Below are positions 35,693-44,011 of a DNA stretch of 64,000 nt, piece after piece (position 1 is the first letter of the stretch; each line of letters starts with the position of its first letter). The stretch is from Halobacteriovorax sp. HLS (GTDB taxonomy: Bacteria; Bdellovibrionota; Bacteriovoracia; Bacteriovoracales; Bacteriovoracaceae). The notes below the pieces were generated by a model. It saw only the letters and a program-made list of their open reading frames with translations, was not told the origin of the DNA and did no database searches. Where the stretch lies: NCBI RefSeq assembly GCF_004006665.1, contig NZ_QOCL01000003.1, forward strand, positions 496,001-560,000, written 5' to 3'. Made by a program: the position numbers and the translations under genes.

Positions 35693-36661
35693 ATGAAATC
35701 AATCTACCTAATATCTCTATTTCTCATCTCATTCAATTTACAAGCTTCAGTTTGGCACATTAATTGGCAACACTCTAAGATTGGCTTTTCAATTGGATAT
35801 ATGGGTGTATCAGAGGTTGATGGGAGCTTTCTTAAATATGAAGGAAGTTTTAAGTATGATGAAGCAACTAAGAAATTAAGTGATGTAGATGTTAAAATAG
35901 ATACATCCTCAATTGATACGACCAACAAGAAGCGCGACAACCATCTTGTAAAAAGTGAATTCTTTGATTCTTCTAAATTTCCGTTTATGCTTTTTAGATC
36001 AGACAAGGCCATATATAAAGAGGGACTAAGCACTAAATTAGATGGTTACCTTAAAATTAAAGATATCCAAAAATTAGTGACTCTGAGTATTGACTTAAAA
36101 GGTATCAAAACTGATCCATGGGACAAGAATAAGAAAACCCTTTTTCTCGAAGCGACTACCGAAATTGATAGAACAGATTTCGAGTTATTGTGGAATAAGA
36201 AACTTGATGATGGTTCAACTCTACTATCGAGTAAAGTTAAAATTCTATTAAAGATAGAGGCCTTTGAAGAAGGTGTTAGGCCTGCCTTTTCGAGATTCTA
36301 CCTTCCCACAAAAGATATTAAACAAAACAAAGGTGAATTGCTTGCAGATATCGAAAGTCAGAAAATTGATAAAATAGTCACCCCGATTGATTCTAAAAAA
36401 AGAGTTACTAGCAATATTGTAAAAGAAACTAATTCTGACAAAGGTATGGTCTATACACTGGTATTTGGATTTATCATATTTGTACTTCTAATCATTATTT
36501 CAATTTTTATTCAGCTCTATCTAACAAAACTATTAGAAAAGCTAGGGTTTAGCGAGAATCTCACTTTCATTATTCCAAGTACACTTATTATAATACTCTT
36601 AACTATTACGGCCCATTTCGTAGCACCTTACATGGGATATGGGACCCATCCCTGGCAATAG
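35693..36661 (+). CDS. YceI-domain protein with C-terminal membrane region
   Basis: 323 residues. A signal peptide (MKSIYLISLFLISFNLQA) is followed by a YceI domain (about 20-185; VWHINWQHSKIGFSIGYM, with the alternating strand pattern of this lipocalin-like isoprenoid-binding fold). A linker and two membrane spans (about 255-285 and 295-315) follow, which is unusual because YceI proteins are normally soluble. It may tether lipid binding to the inner membrane. The ATG at 35693 is favoured because it opens the signal peptide; a TTG 36 bases upstream is unlikely. Confidence 0.82.
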   Translation: MKSIYLISLFLISFNLQASVWHINWQHSKIGFSIGYMGVSEVDGSFLKYEGSFKYDEATKKLSDVDVKIDTSSIDTTNKKRDNHLVKSEFFDSSKFPFMLFRSDKAIYKEGLSTKLDGYLKIKDIQKLVTLSIDLKGIKTDPWDKNKKTLFLEATTEIDRTDFELLWNKKLDDGSTLLSSKVKILLKIEAFEEGVRPAFSRFYLPTKDIKQNKGELLADIESQKIDKIVTPIDSKKRVTSNIVKETNSDKGMVYTLVFGFIIFVLLIIISIFIQLYLTKLLEKLGFSENLTFIIPSTLIIILLTITAHFVAPYMGYGTHPWQ

Positions 36662-36662
36662 G

Positions 36663-37424
36663 CTATCCTCTAGTAAAAACTAATTCATTTTCCTTAGAAA
36701 GATCACTTCTAAAAGTGTAACCATCTTGAGAGAATTTCTTAAGCTCATTAAGTTTAGTAATCTTATTTTCAACAATATATCTGGCCATCATTCCTCTGGC
36801 CCTTTTTGCGAATAGTCCTACAACCTTATAAGCGTCATTCTTCTTTTCTTTAAAAACAGGCGTGATCACATTCGCCTCCAACTTTGAAAAATCAATTGCA
36901 CTCGAGTACTCATTTGAAGCACAGTTAACTAGATATTCGCTACCTTTCAAGTCCTTATTAAGCTCCTTAGTTAGATCACTTTTCCAAAACTCATAAAGGT
37001 TCTTTGATCCAGCACAAGCAAAACGAGTTCCCATCTCAAGTCGATAGGGCTGAATCAAGTCCAAAGGACCAAGTAGGCCATAGAGACCTGAAAGAATTCG
37101 CAAGTGTTTTTGAGCGTATTTTACATCAGATTTCTTTAAACTTCTCGCATCAAGCCCTACATAAGTATCACCCATAAAAGCGTAGATTGCGGCCCGTGCA
37201 TTTTCGTCATTAAATGGAGTACTAAAAGATTTATACCTATCAACATTTAACTTTGTAAGAGCATCAGAGAGTTTCATTAGCTTAGATATTTCATCAGCAG
37301 GCGTTTTTCTCAAGCTTTTTATAAGAACAGAGGACTTGTCTAAAAACTTAGGCTCACTGGTTTTAAAACTTGGGATTTCTGATTCAAAATCTAACTTCTT
37401 AGCTGGTGAAACGACCACTAACAT
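36663..37424 (-). CDS. yaaA: Peroxide stress protein YaaA
   Basis: 253 residues matching the YaaA/DUF328 family: VVSPAKKLDFE at the N-terminus, then LSGLYGLLGPLDLIQPYRLEMGT. YaaA limits intracellular iron and DNA damage under peroxide stress in E. coli. The full length is present and no export signal is seen. GAGAG lies upstream of the ATG. It converges with the YceI gene with one base between the stop codons. Confidence 0.94.
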   Translation of the reverse strand: MLVVVSPAKKLDFESEIPSFKTSEPKFLDKSSVLIKSLRKTPADEISKLMKLSDALTKLNVDRYKSFSTPFNDENARAAIYAFMGDTYVGLDARSLKKSDVKYAQKHLRILSGLYGLLGPLDLIQPYRLEMGTRFACAGSKNLYEFWKSDLTKELNKDLKGSEYLVNCASNEYSSAIDFSKLEANVITPVFKEKKNDAYKVVGLFAKRARGMMARYIVENKITKLNELKKFSQDGYTFRSDLSKENELVFTRG

Positions 37425-37560
37425 TGATAACTCTCTTGTGTATTTTTTAGGTATTCTACAAGAAAAAGGTGCCTTATGGCCATGGCAGTAAGGGTCTAAA
37501 TAGCTATTTTTTGGTTGAACAAATTTGAATTTTTCTTAAATTTTTGCTTATTCCACAACC

Positions 37561-37569
37561 TGCTATAAT
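37561..37569 (+). promoter_or_regulatory. Extended -10 promoter of the membrane PilZ gene
   Basis: TGCTATAAT is a consensus extended -10. Transcription would start near 37576, giving a short leader with AAAAGG before the ATG at 37597. Confidence 0.6.
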
Positions 37570-37596
37570 CAACAAAACAATAGAAAAGGTAGAGAT

Positions 37597-38352
37597 ATGA
37601 AAAATAGGCCTCTGTTATTTATAATCCTTGGATTACTACATATTGCTGAGCCGATATTTAAAGTTTTGTACTTTAAAGCAAACACAGGTTTCTCGTTTTC
37701 ATTAATACTCAATAATATTTTCCAAATGAATGGTATTAGGCAAATATTTGAGTTCTGGTTTCTATTTCCAATTGGTGGTTTGGCATTATTTGGTGTTAAG
37801 AAATGGAGTTACCCGGTATTTGTTGGCGTTCAAGTTTATTCTGTATTCACTCATCTAAATTATGAATCATTTACTTGGCCATATGTTAGTAACACTCCTC
37901 AATGGCCTAGTCTTGCAATATTGAGCTGTAATATTGGCATGATCCTCTATTTCTTATTACCAGAAATAAGAAAACCATTCTTTGATAAGGATATGCGATG
38001 GTGGGAACACAGAGAAAGATACACTCTACGAATTCCTTGCTCATTTAGCTCTTCTAATAACAACTCACTGCAAGATGCCGAGATTCTCAATATTTCATTG
38101 TCAGGTGCATTTATGCAAGTAGACCACAAGAACTTCAAACAAGGTGACAGAATAACTGTTAATTTATCCTTTCTTGATGAGCATATATCCCTTAGAGCGA
38201 AGATTGTAAGTCTTCACTCCTTTGAAGAGGCCAAGGGTGTAGGTCTAATGTTTGAGTATGAGACTATTTGGGAACAACTTCATATGACAAAAATTATTAA
38301 GATTATTTCTAAGGCCACAAAGAAACACTATAAGCAGGCCATGGCCGCTTAA
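37597..38352 (+). CDS. Membrane protein with C-terminal PilZ domain
   Basis: 251 residues. Four hydrophobic segments (about 6-24, 32-45, 54-68 and 106-121) are followed by a cytoplasmic PilZ domain with the c-di-GMP-binding residues R141xxxR145 and N165-x-S167-xx-G170 (NISLSG). It should sense c-di-GMP at the inner membrane and pass the signal to a membrane partner. Good AAAAGG ribosome binding site. Stop codon interlocks with rsmJ in TTAA (38349-38352). Confidence 0.87.
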   Translation: MKNRPLLFIILGLLHIAEPIFKVLYFKANTGFSFSLILNNIFQMNGIRQIFEFWFLFPIGGLALFGVKKWSYPVFVGVQVYSVFTHLNYESFTWPYVSNTPQWPSLAILSCNIGMILYFLLPEIRKPFFDKDMRWWEHRERYTLRIPCSFSSSNNNSLQDAEILNISLSGAFMQVDHKNFKQGDRITVNLSFLDEHISLRAKIVSLHSFEEAKGVGLMFEYETIWEQLHMTKIIKIISKATKKHYKQAMAA

Positions 38353-39068
38353 AATATATAGAGATCATAACGAGCGCTCTTTCCGATATATTTAGAAGAA
38401 GGGCGCGCAGTTAAAGTTGGGGACTTAACTCCCCTTTTCACAACAAGTCTTTTAACTCCACTGCCTTTTGCCCACTTAAACACTTCCTCTTCATCAAGGT
38501 CGTTACCTACCAATTCTCGAAAGACCTGCATCTCTTTTCTAGGAAGTGCGCTTTTTTTCTTACCCTCTTCCGGATACATTGGATCGTAATAGAGAACATC
38601 TGGAGGATCATTCTTCAATAGCTCTGCATAATCTAGTGCGCTTCCGAAATTTATTTGAAATGAATTGCTATTAAATTTCTCTCTTGCACTTAGTAATAGA
38701 GCCGCCACACTTGGATTTCTCTCAAAGGCGGTGACTCGAGCTCCAAACTTCAAAATCAAGATCGAATCTTTAGCAGATCCACAAGTTAGATCCCATACAT
38801 GAGTCATCCCTTGTCCTTTAATCCCAAGAGATTTTGCAAGAGGCTCACGATTAATTGAATATTTTTTATTTTGATGAGAGGCCCATAATTCATTTAGATT
38901 AAATTGAATATCACCTCTTTCTTTAGAGCGATAATAGAGTTCATTATCTCGATAAAGAAGCCCTTCGACACAATTTTGGCTACTTTGCTCTATGTCAAAG
39001 TATGTTCTAAGAGGAGATAATTCCTCTGGTTCAATTTGTGTCTCTGAATATATAAATAAGTCTTCCAT
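38349..39068 (-). CDS. rsmJ: 16S rRNA m2G1516 methyltransferase RsmJ-like
   Basis: 239 residues. SAM-dependent methyltransferase with motif I VWDLTCGSAKDS, FERNPSVAALL and the catalytic-loop YYDPMYPE followed by KKSALPRKEMQVF, which together match RsmJ. The protein modifies one guanosine of 16S rRNA in the small subunit. There is no ribosome binding site; an extended -10 (TGATATAAT) ends 6 bases before the ATG, as for the DOPA-dioxygenase-family gene. It is divergent from gcvP. Confidence 0.87.
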   Translation of the reverse strand: MEDLFIYSETQIEPEELSPLRTYFDIEQSSQNCVEGLLYRDNELYYRSKERGDIQFNLNELWASHQNKKYSINREPLAKSLGIKGQGMTHVWDLTCGSAKDSILILKFGARVTAFERNPSVAALLLSAREKFNSNSFQINFGSALDYAELLKNDPPDVLYYDPMYPEEGKKKSALPRKEMQVFRELVGNDLDEEEVFKWAKGSGVKRLVVKRGVKSPTLTARPSSKYIGKSARYDLYIF

Positions 39069-39074
39069 TCTTGC

Positions 39075-39080
39075 ATTATA
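39075..39080 (-). promoter_or_regulatory. Extended -10 at the rsmJ start
   Basis: Minus-strand TGATATAAT, 6 bases before the ATG at 39068. Predicts a leaderless mRNA. Confidence 0.6.
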
Positions 39081-39165
39081 TCAGCGATTTTCTATAGATA
39101 AAGCCAATAATAACATGGTATTAATAGATTCGAAAAAATACACACAAAAGAAAAGGATATCGTTC

Positions 39166-42100
39166 ATGAACAAGAGAACAAACCTACCATATGACCCTAC
39201 AAAGCTTGAAAGGGAATTAACAAAATACTACATAAGTGCAACTGATGCTGAGCTACAAGAAATGATGGAAGAAATTGGAGTTAAAGACTTTAAAGAACTC
39301 TATTCCCATATACCAAGTGAAGTTCTTATGGATGAAGCACCTAAAATTGCTCCAGCATTAGAATATGATGACCTTATTGATCATGTAGAAAAACTTTCAA
39401 ATAAAAATAATCTTAAAACTAGTTTTATCGGTGATGGTCTACAGCAGTACAAGGTTCCAAGCGTTGTCCCATATGTATGTGACATACGAGGACTAACTAC
39501 TGCCTATACACCTTACCAGCCAGAAAGGTCGCAAGGAACATTGTGGACTCTTTGGATGTACTCTAGCACTCTAAGTATGCTAACAGGTTTTGAAGCGATT
39601 AATGCTTCATTCTACGATAGATCGACTTGTTTATTCGAAGCATGTAATACGGCCCAGAGAATAGTAAAGAAATCCTCTAAAGTCATTATCTCTGAAGGTA
39701 TTTACCCGGGAGATATGGAAGTTCTAAAAACATTAGCTAGAGAAACAGCTCTTGAGCTAGTAACAATTCCACTAGACCAAGAAACTGGCATCACGAATAT
39801 AGAAACAGCAAAGAAGATAATAGAAGAGAATAAAGAGGGTCTTGCAGGCTTCGCATTCTGCCAAGTTAACCAATTCGGCCTACTAGAAGATGTGCATGCT
39901 CTTACTGATCTCTGTAGCGAAGCAGGTATACAATCCATCGCTATAATTGATCCTATGCTACTCGCATCTGACTGTTTGATTCAACCAAGTCTCTACGGAA
40001 GTAAACAACAAGGTGCTGACATGATAGTTGGTGAAGGACAACACTTGGCCATAGGTCCTAACTATGGTGGGCCAGGACTTGGAATCTTTGGTATTAGATA
40101 TAATGAATCTAATAAACTAGCTATTCGCTCTAGTGCTGGTAGATATATTGGAAAAGGAAAAGATCAATCTGGAAATACTGCCTTAGCAATGGTGCTTTCA
40201 ACTCGTGAGCAACATATCAGAAGAGAGAAGGCCACAAGTAATATTTGTTCTAACCAGTCATTCCTCTCTACAGCCGCTGGTGCGGGAATACTTGGACGTG
40301 GTGAAAAAGGAATGACTGAGGCAGCAATGTCAGGTCGTGACCTAGCACTTCAGGCCTATGTAGAAATATGTAAATATGAACAGTTCACTGCGGCCTTTGA
40401 ATCTACGCCATTTTTTAATGAAATTGCGCTACAATACAGTGGGGATCTTGAGCAACTTATAAAGCAAGCATCTGATAAAGGAATTCACCTTGGCGTTTCT
40501 CTTAATGGACGTCACAGCAACAACAATATCCTAAAAATGAGCTTCTCCGATATTCATGGAGACAAAGACCTTGAAGAGCTCTTTACATTCTTAAGCTCTG
40601 TTTTAACTTCTAGTGATATTGAAGTTGATATTCCTGAAATTCCTCAGACACTATTACGTTCTCAAAAAGTAGGTCTTCCTGATTTTGATGAAGATGATAT
40701 TAAAAAATTCTACGATACTCTAGGTGAGATGAACGTCTCTCCTGATGACAATATCTACCCTCTCGGTTCATGTACTATGAAGTACAACCCATACATAAAT
40801 GATTACGCAGCATCGTTAAAAGGATTTACAGACACACACCCTCAGGCCCCTGATGAAGACTGCCAGGCAAATCTTGAAATTCTCTATCAAACACAGGAAA
40901 TGTTTAAGGAGATTACAGGACTTCCAGGCGTAGTGACTCAGCCAGTTGCAGGCGCACAAGGTGAACTTGTTGGACTTAAAATGTTTCAGGCCTATCACAG
41001 AGATAATGGAAATGGAGATACGAAGAATATCATTCTTATCCCAAGAAGTGCTCACGGAACGAATCCAGCAACTGCAACTATGGCAGGTTTTGAGACTCTA
41101 AAAAAAGAAGGAATTCAATACGGAATCGTAACAATTGAGGCCAAAGAAAGTGGTGAGATGGATTTTGATCAACTAAAAGAGATGGTTGAAAAATACAATA
41201 CACGTATCGCTGGAATCATGGTCACTAATCCAAATACAGCGGGAATATTTGAAACAAGATTCAAAGAAATGTCAGATCTTATTCATTCCGTAGACGGACT
41301 AGTCTATATGGATGGTGCAAATATGAATGCAATTGCGGGTTGGGTTGATCTTAATAAAATGGGAGTCGATGCCGTCCACAACAATCTACACAAAACATGG
41401 ACTATTCCTCACGGAGGTGGTGGTCCAGGAGATGCAATCGTAGGAGTAAGTGAAAAACTTTTAGACTATATTCCTGGCGGACAAGTAAAATTAGTAGATG
41501 GAAAGTATCATAACTATAGAACTGAAAAAACAATCGGTAGCTTTCATAGACATCATGGAAACTTTGCACATAAAATCCGTTGCTACACATATATTAGAGC
41601 ACTAGGTGGTGAAGGTGTAAGAAAAATGTCCGCTGTTGCAGTTCTTAGCTCGAAGTACCTCTACAGTAAACTAAATAAGCTATTCCCATCTCTTCCACAG
41701 GCCAGTACAAGTGCACCTAGAATGCACGAATTTATTCTTACTTTCTCAAACGATGAATTTGCAAAGATAGCATCAGCTGGAACTCCAAAGGCCCAGGCCG
41801 TTGCAAAAATTGGAAAGTTATTTTTGGATTTTGGTCTACATGCTCCAACAGTTGCTTTCCCTGAAGTCTATGGACTTATGATAGAGCCTACAGAATCATT
41901 TACAAAGAAAGAGCTAGATGACTTTGTAGAAGTTCTAAGAGAAATCAATCATATTGTTAATGAACATCCTTCAGTACTAACGACAACACCTCACTTTACA
42001 CCTGTGAGAAAAGTGGATGAAGTCGATGCAAATAAGAATCTTACTTTAAACGAGGTCATTACAGCATTTCCTACTCTACCTAAGAATATTGTAGAGCCAG

Positions 42101-42168
42101 GTGTTTTAACTGCTATGAAACCAAGTGAAGTAACAAAGAAAATATTAGCAGCTCACGAATCTTTATAA
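39166..42168 (+). CDS. gcvP: Glycine dehydrogenase (decarboxylating), P-protein
   Basis: PLP enzyme of the glycine cleavage system. 1000 residues from the ATG at 39166, chosen for its AAGGAT site; the frame is open 58 codons further upstream but would run through the rsmJ promoter. The N-terminal half (1-465) resembles subunit 1 of split P-proteins (TAYTPYQPERSQG, RREKATSNIC), the C-terminal half resembles subunit 2 (LGSCTMKYNP, RSAHGTNPA, PLP lysine K743 in HKTW). So it looks like a head-to-tail fusion of the split type. The partner genes gcvT and gcvH are not in the window. A strong terminator follows. Confidence 0.95.
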   Translation: MNKRTNLPYDPTKLERELTKYYISATDAELQEMMEEIGVKDFKELYSHIPSEVLMDEAPKIAPALEYDDLIDHVEKLSNKNNLKTSFIGDGLQQYKVPSVVPYVCDIRGLTTAYTPYQPERSQGTLWTLWMYSSTLSMLTGFEAINASFYDRSTCLFEACNTAQRIVKKSSKVIISEGIYPGDMEVLKTLARETALELVTIPLDQETGITNIETAKKIIEENKEGLAGFAFCQVNQFGLLEDVHALTDLCSEAGIQSIAIIDPMLLASDCLIQPSLYGSKQQGADMIVGEGQHLAIGPNYGGPGLGIFGIRYNESNKLAIRSSAGRYIGKGKDQSGNTALAMVLSTREQHIRREKATSNICSNQSFLSTAAGAGILGRGEKGMTEAAMSGRDLALQAYVEICKYEQFTAAFESTPFFNEIALQYSGDLEQLIKQASDKGIHLGVSLNGRHSNNNILKMSFSDIHGDKDLEELFTFLSSVLTSSDIEVDIPEIPQTLLRSQKVGLPDFDEDDIKKFYDTLGEMNVSPDDNIYPLGSCTMKYNPYINDYAASLKGFTDTHPQAPDEDCQANLEILYQTQEMFKEITGLPGVVTQPVAGAQGELVGLKMFQAYHRDNGNGDTKNIILIPRSAHGTNPATATMAGFETLKKEGIQYGIVTIEAKESGEMDFDQLKEMVEKYNTRIAGIMVTNPNTAGIFETRFKEMSDLIHSVDGLVYMDGANMNAIAGWVDLNKMGVDAVHNNLHKTWTIPHGGGGPGDAIVGVSEKLLDYIPGGQVKLVDGKYHNYRTEKTIGSFHRHHGNFAHKIRCYTYIRALGGEGVRKMSAVAVLSSKYLYSKLNKLFPSLPQASTSAPRMHEFILTFSNDEFAKIASAGTPKAQAVAKIGKLFLDFGLHAPTVAFPEVYGLMIEPTESFTKKELDDFVEVLREINHIVNEHPSVLTTTPHFTPVRKVDEVDANKNLTLNEVITAFPTLPKNIVEPGVLTAMKPSEVTKKILAAHESL

Positions 42169-42172
42169 GTTC

Positions 42173-42211
42173 TTAAGGTATGTCACATAATCGTGGCATA
42201 CCTTAATTTTT
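42173..42211 (+). terminator. Rho-independent terminator of gcvP
   Basis: A 14-bp stem (TTAAGGTATGTCAC with GTGGCATACCTTAA, one G-U pair, 6-base loop) followed by TTTTT. Confidence 0.93.
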
Positions 42212-42240
42212 CTTCAATTATACTCAGTTACACATATTTC

Positions 42241-42283
42241 TTATCATTTTAACCGATAATTATAAAAAGGATTAAAATGATAA
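42241..42283 (+). promoter_or_regulatory. 12-bp perfect inverted repeat enclosing the 42277 start codon
   Basis: TTATCATTTTAA (42241-42252) is fully complementary to TTAAAATGATAA (42272-42283), which contains the ATG. The 19-base loop holds the AAGGA ribosome binding site and a TATAAA hexamer. Confidence 0.55.
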
Positions 42284-42714
42284 AACTTCTTAGTAAATTA
42301 ATTAAGCTCGAAGACTTTGAACTTACAAAGCATAGTCTTCTATTAAAAAATGATACAAGTGGTACATCAATTCATGAATTAGAAAAAATAAATATAGACT
42401 CAATTGACGAGGAATTTATTAATATTACGCTCCCTCTACGCTCACTTGGAGAAAACCATAACGTCACACTATATATATATGAAAATCCTATTTCAAAAGA
42501 AGATCTCTCAAAAATCAGTAGTAAGAACTACAAGAGCGCAATTGAATTCATAGGAAAAGTATCAGCACTAGAAGCAGATGATGAATATCAATATGCTAGT
42601 ATAGAGCTAACTCAGTACGATAAATTTCTTTGGAAGAAAGTCTGTGAAAAATATGACAAGGCCCAAGAAAGAGTTATGCAATTGATCTATCAAGAGGAAC
42701 AAGATGAGTTTTGA
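42277..42714 (+). CDS. Unknown protein, possibly PilZ-like
   Basis: Not firmly recognised. 145 residues, no export signal. The C-terminal half (EFIGKVSALEAD ... ASIELTQYDKFLW ... MQLIYQ) has the strand-helix rhythm of a PilZ-like domain, but the c-di-GMP-binding arginines are not evident, so it would be a degenerate member. It overlaps the downstream receiver-TPR gene by 11 bases, implying joint function. Its start codon is in a 12-bp inverted repeat. Confidence 0.65.
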   Translation: MIKLLSKLIKLEDFELTKHSLLLKNDTSGTSIHELEKINIDSIDEEFINITLPLRSLGENHNVTLYIYENPISKEDLSKISSKNYKSAIEFIGKVSALEADDEYQYASIELTQYDKFLWKKVCEKYDKAQERVMQLIYQEEQDEF

Positions 42715-44011
42715 TAAATCAAATAAGAAGAATAAACATATAGTAGACTGGTTTAGTTCTAAAACAGCACTAATTCTAGAGCCTGTCGCCATGAACAGAA
42801 CAACCATTAAGAAAACTCTTATAAACTTTGGTGTAAATAAGGATAAATTCTTTATTCCAGAAACATATATTGAGGCCAAAGAATTAATCGATCTTCAAAA
42901 ACCTGAAATTATATTTATTAGAGATATTATCGACAATGATAAAGGAATAGATCTACTAGACTTTCATGTCAAAACAATTCCCAACAGATTAAACTGTGGA
43001 TTTTTCTTGATCAGTAATGATAACTCTCCATCAATCTCATGCATCGTTCTCGATACTGAAGCAGATGGTGTCCTAACACTACCTTTTACAGGAACAGCAA
43101 TTAATAAACTCATTGGTGGAAGTCTTGCGAAGAAATATAGCCCAAACCCTTATATAAGAATGGTTGAAGAGGCCAAGGCCAAGGCAGTAGAAGGTGATAT
43201 AAATAGTGCTATAGAACAACTAAAAGTTGCTAGCGATATGAATAAAACTCCTGTTTTATCAAACTACTATATTGCTAAACTCTATATAGAAAGCTCAAAC
43301 GAGGCAGAAGGAGAGAAGATTCTATCCGAGAATTTAGAGCTTAATTATAAGCATTATAAAACTCTAAAAGAGCTTGCAAAATTATATAAGAAACAGAGTC
43401 GATTTAAAGATCAATATGATATCTCATCCCTTCTACTAGAGAACTATACTCTAAATCCTGAACAGATACCTGATCTAACCAAGCTCAGTATTCAAAATGA
43501 GAAGTATGAGGATATATGGAATTACTCGAAAGTATTTTCAAAAGTAAAAACTCAATCTTCCAAAATCAGGCAATTTATTTCGGCAGGACTAGCTATTTGT
43601 GGTCGCTTTATGGTTAAAACTAATAGGATTGATGAAGGAAAGAAGGCCATTGTAAAATCAGCAAAACTCTCAAATGGAAAAATTGAAATTTTAAAGAATC
43701 TTGTCCATAGTCTTCATCAGATTGGAGACAAAGAAAGTGCTCAAAAGATCATCTCTGACTATACCAACGATAATACAGACGAGACACAACTAGAGGTCTT
43801 AAAATTTGAAATCTTTGCTAAAGAGTCCCTAACCCCACAGACCTTGGAAAAAGGAAGAGCACTTTTAAAAAGCGGAGTAAATACAATTGAGATTTACAAT
43901 ATTATGATTGAGAAACTTGTAAAGGGTAATGTTAAGAAGGACACTATTATCGAGTTAATTGATGAGGCCAAGAAAGCCTACCCCGAGGCAAACTTTCCTG
44001 AACTTGATTAG
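42704..44011 (+). CDS. Receiver-like domain plus TPR repeats
   Basis: 435 residues. The N-terminal 135 residues follow a receiver fold (ALILEPVAMNRTTIKKTL, IIFIRDIIDNDKGIDLLDF, LTLPFTG) but the acidic pair is replaced (E at the first position), and the switch lysine is missing, so phosphorylation is doubtful. The remainder is helical with TPR-like repeats (SNYYIAKLYIESSNEAEGEKIL and following). Known homologues include CheY-TPR proteins that act as scaffolds. It is translated with the 42277 gene. Stop interlocks with the convergent 5'-nucleotidase in TTAG. Confidence 0.78.
   Translation: MSFDKSNKKNKHIVDWFSSKTALILEPVAMNRTTIKKTLINFGVNKDKFFIPETYIEAKELIDLQKPEIIFIRDIIDNDKGIDLLDFHVKTIPNRLNCGFFLISNDNSPSISCIVLDTEADGVLTLPFTGTAINKLIGGSLAKKYSPNPYIRMVEEAKAKAVEGDINSAIEQLKVASDMNKTPVLSNYYIAKLYIESSNEAEGEKILSENLELNYKHYKTLKELAKLYKKQSRFKDQYDISSLLLENYTLNPEQIPDLTKLSIQNEKYEDIWNYSKVFSKVKTQSSKIRQFISAGLAICGRFMVKTNRIDEGKKAIVKSAKLSNGKIEILKNLVHSLHQIGDKESAQKIISDYTNDNTDETQLEVLKFEIFAKESLTPQTLEKGRALLKSGVNTIEIYNIMIEKLVKGNVKKDTIIELIDEAKKAYPEANFPELD

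Noticed and set aside
38992-39165. N-terminal extension of gcvP by 58 codons
   Set aside because: Would cross the rsmJ start and its -10 element; a good ribosome binding site precedes 39166.
42173-42211. Possible regulatory hairpin between gcvP and the 42277 gene
   Set aside because: It has a T tract and is best explained as the gcvP terminator; the start-codon repeat at 42241-42283 is separate.
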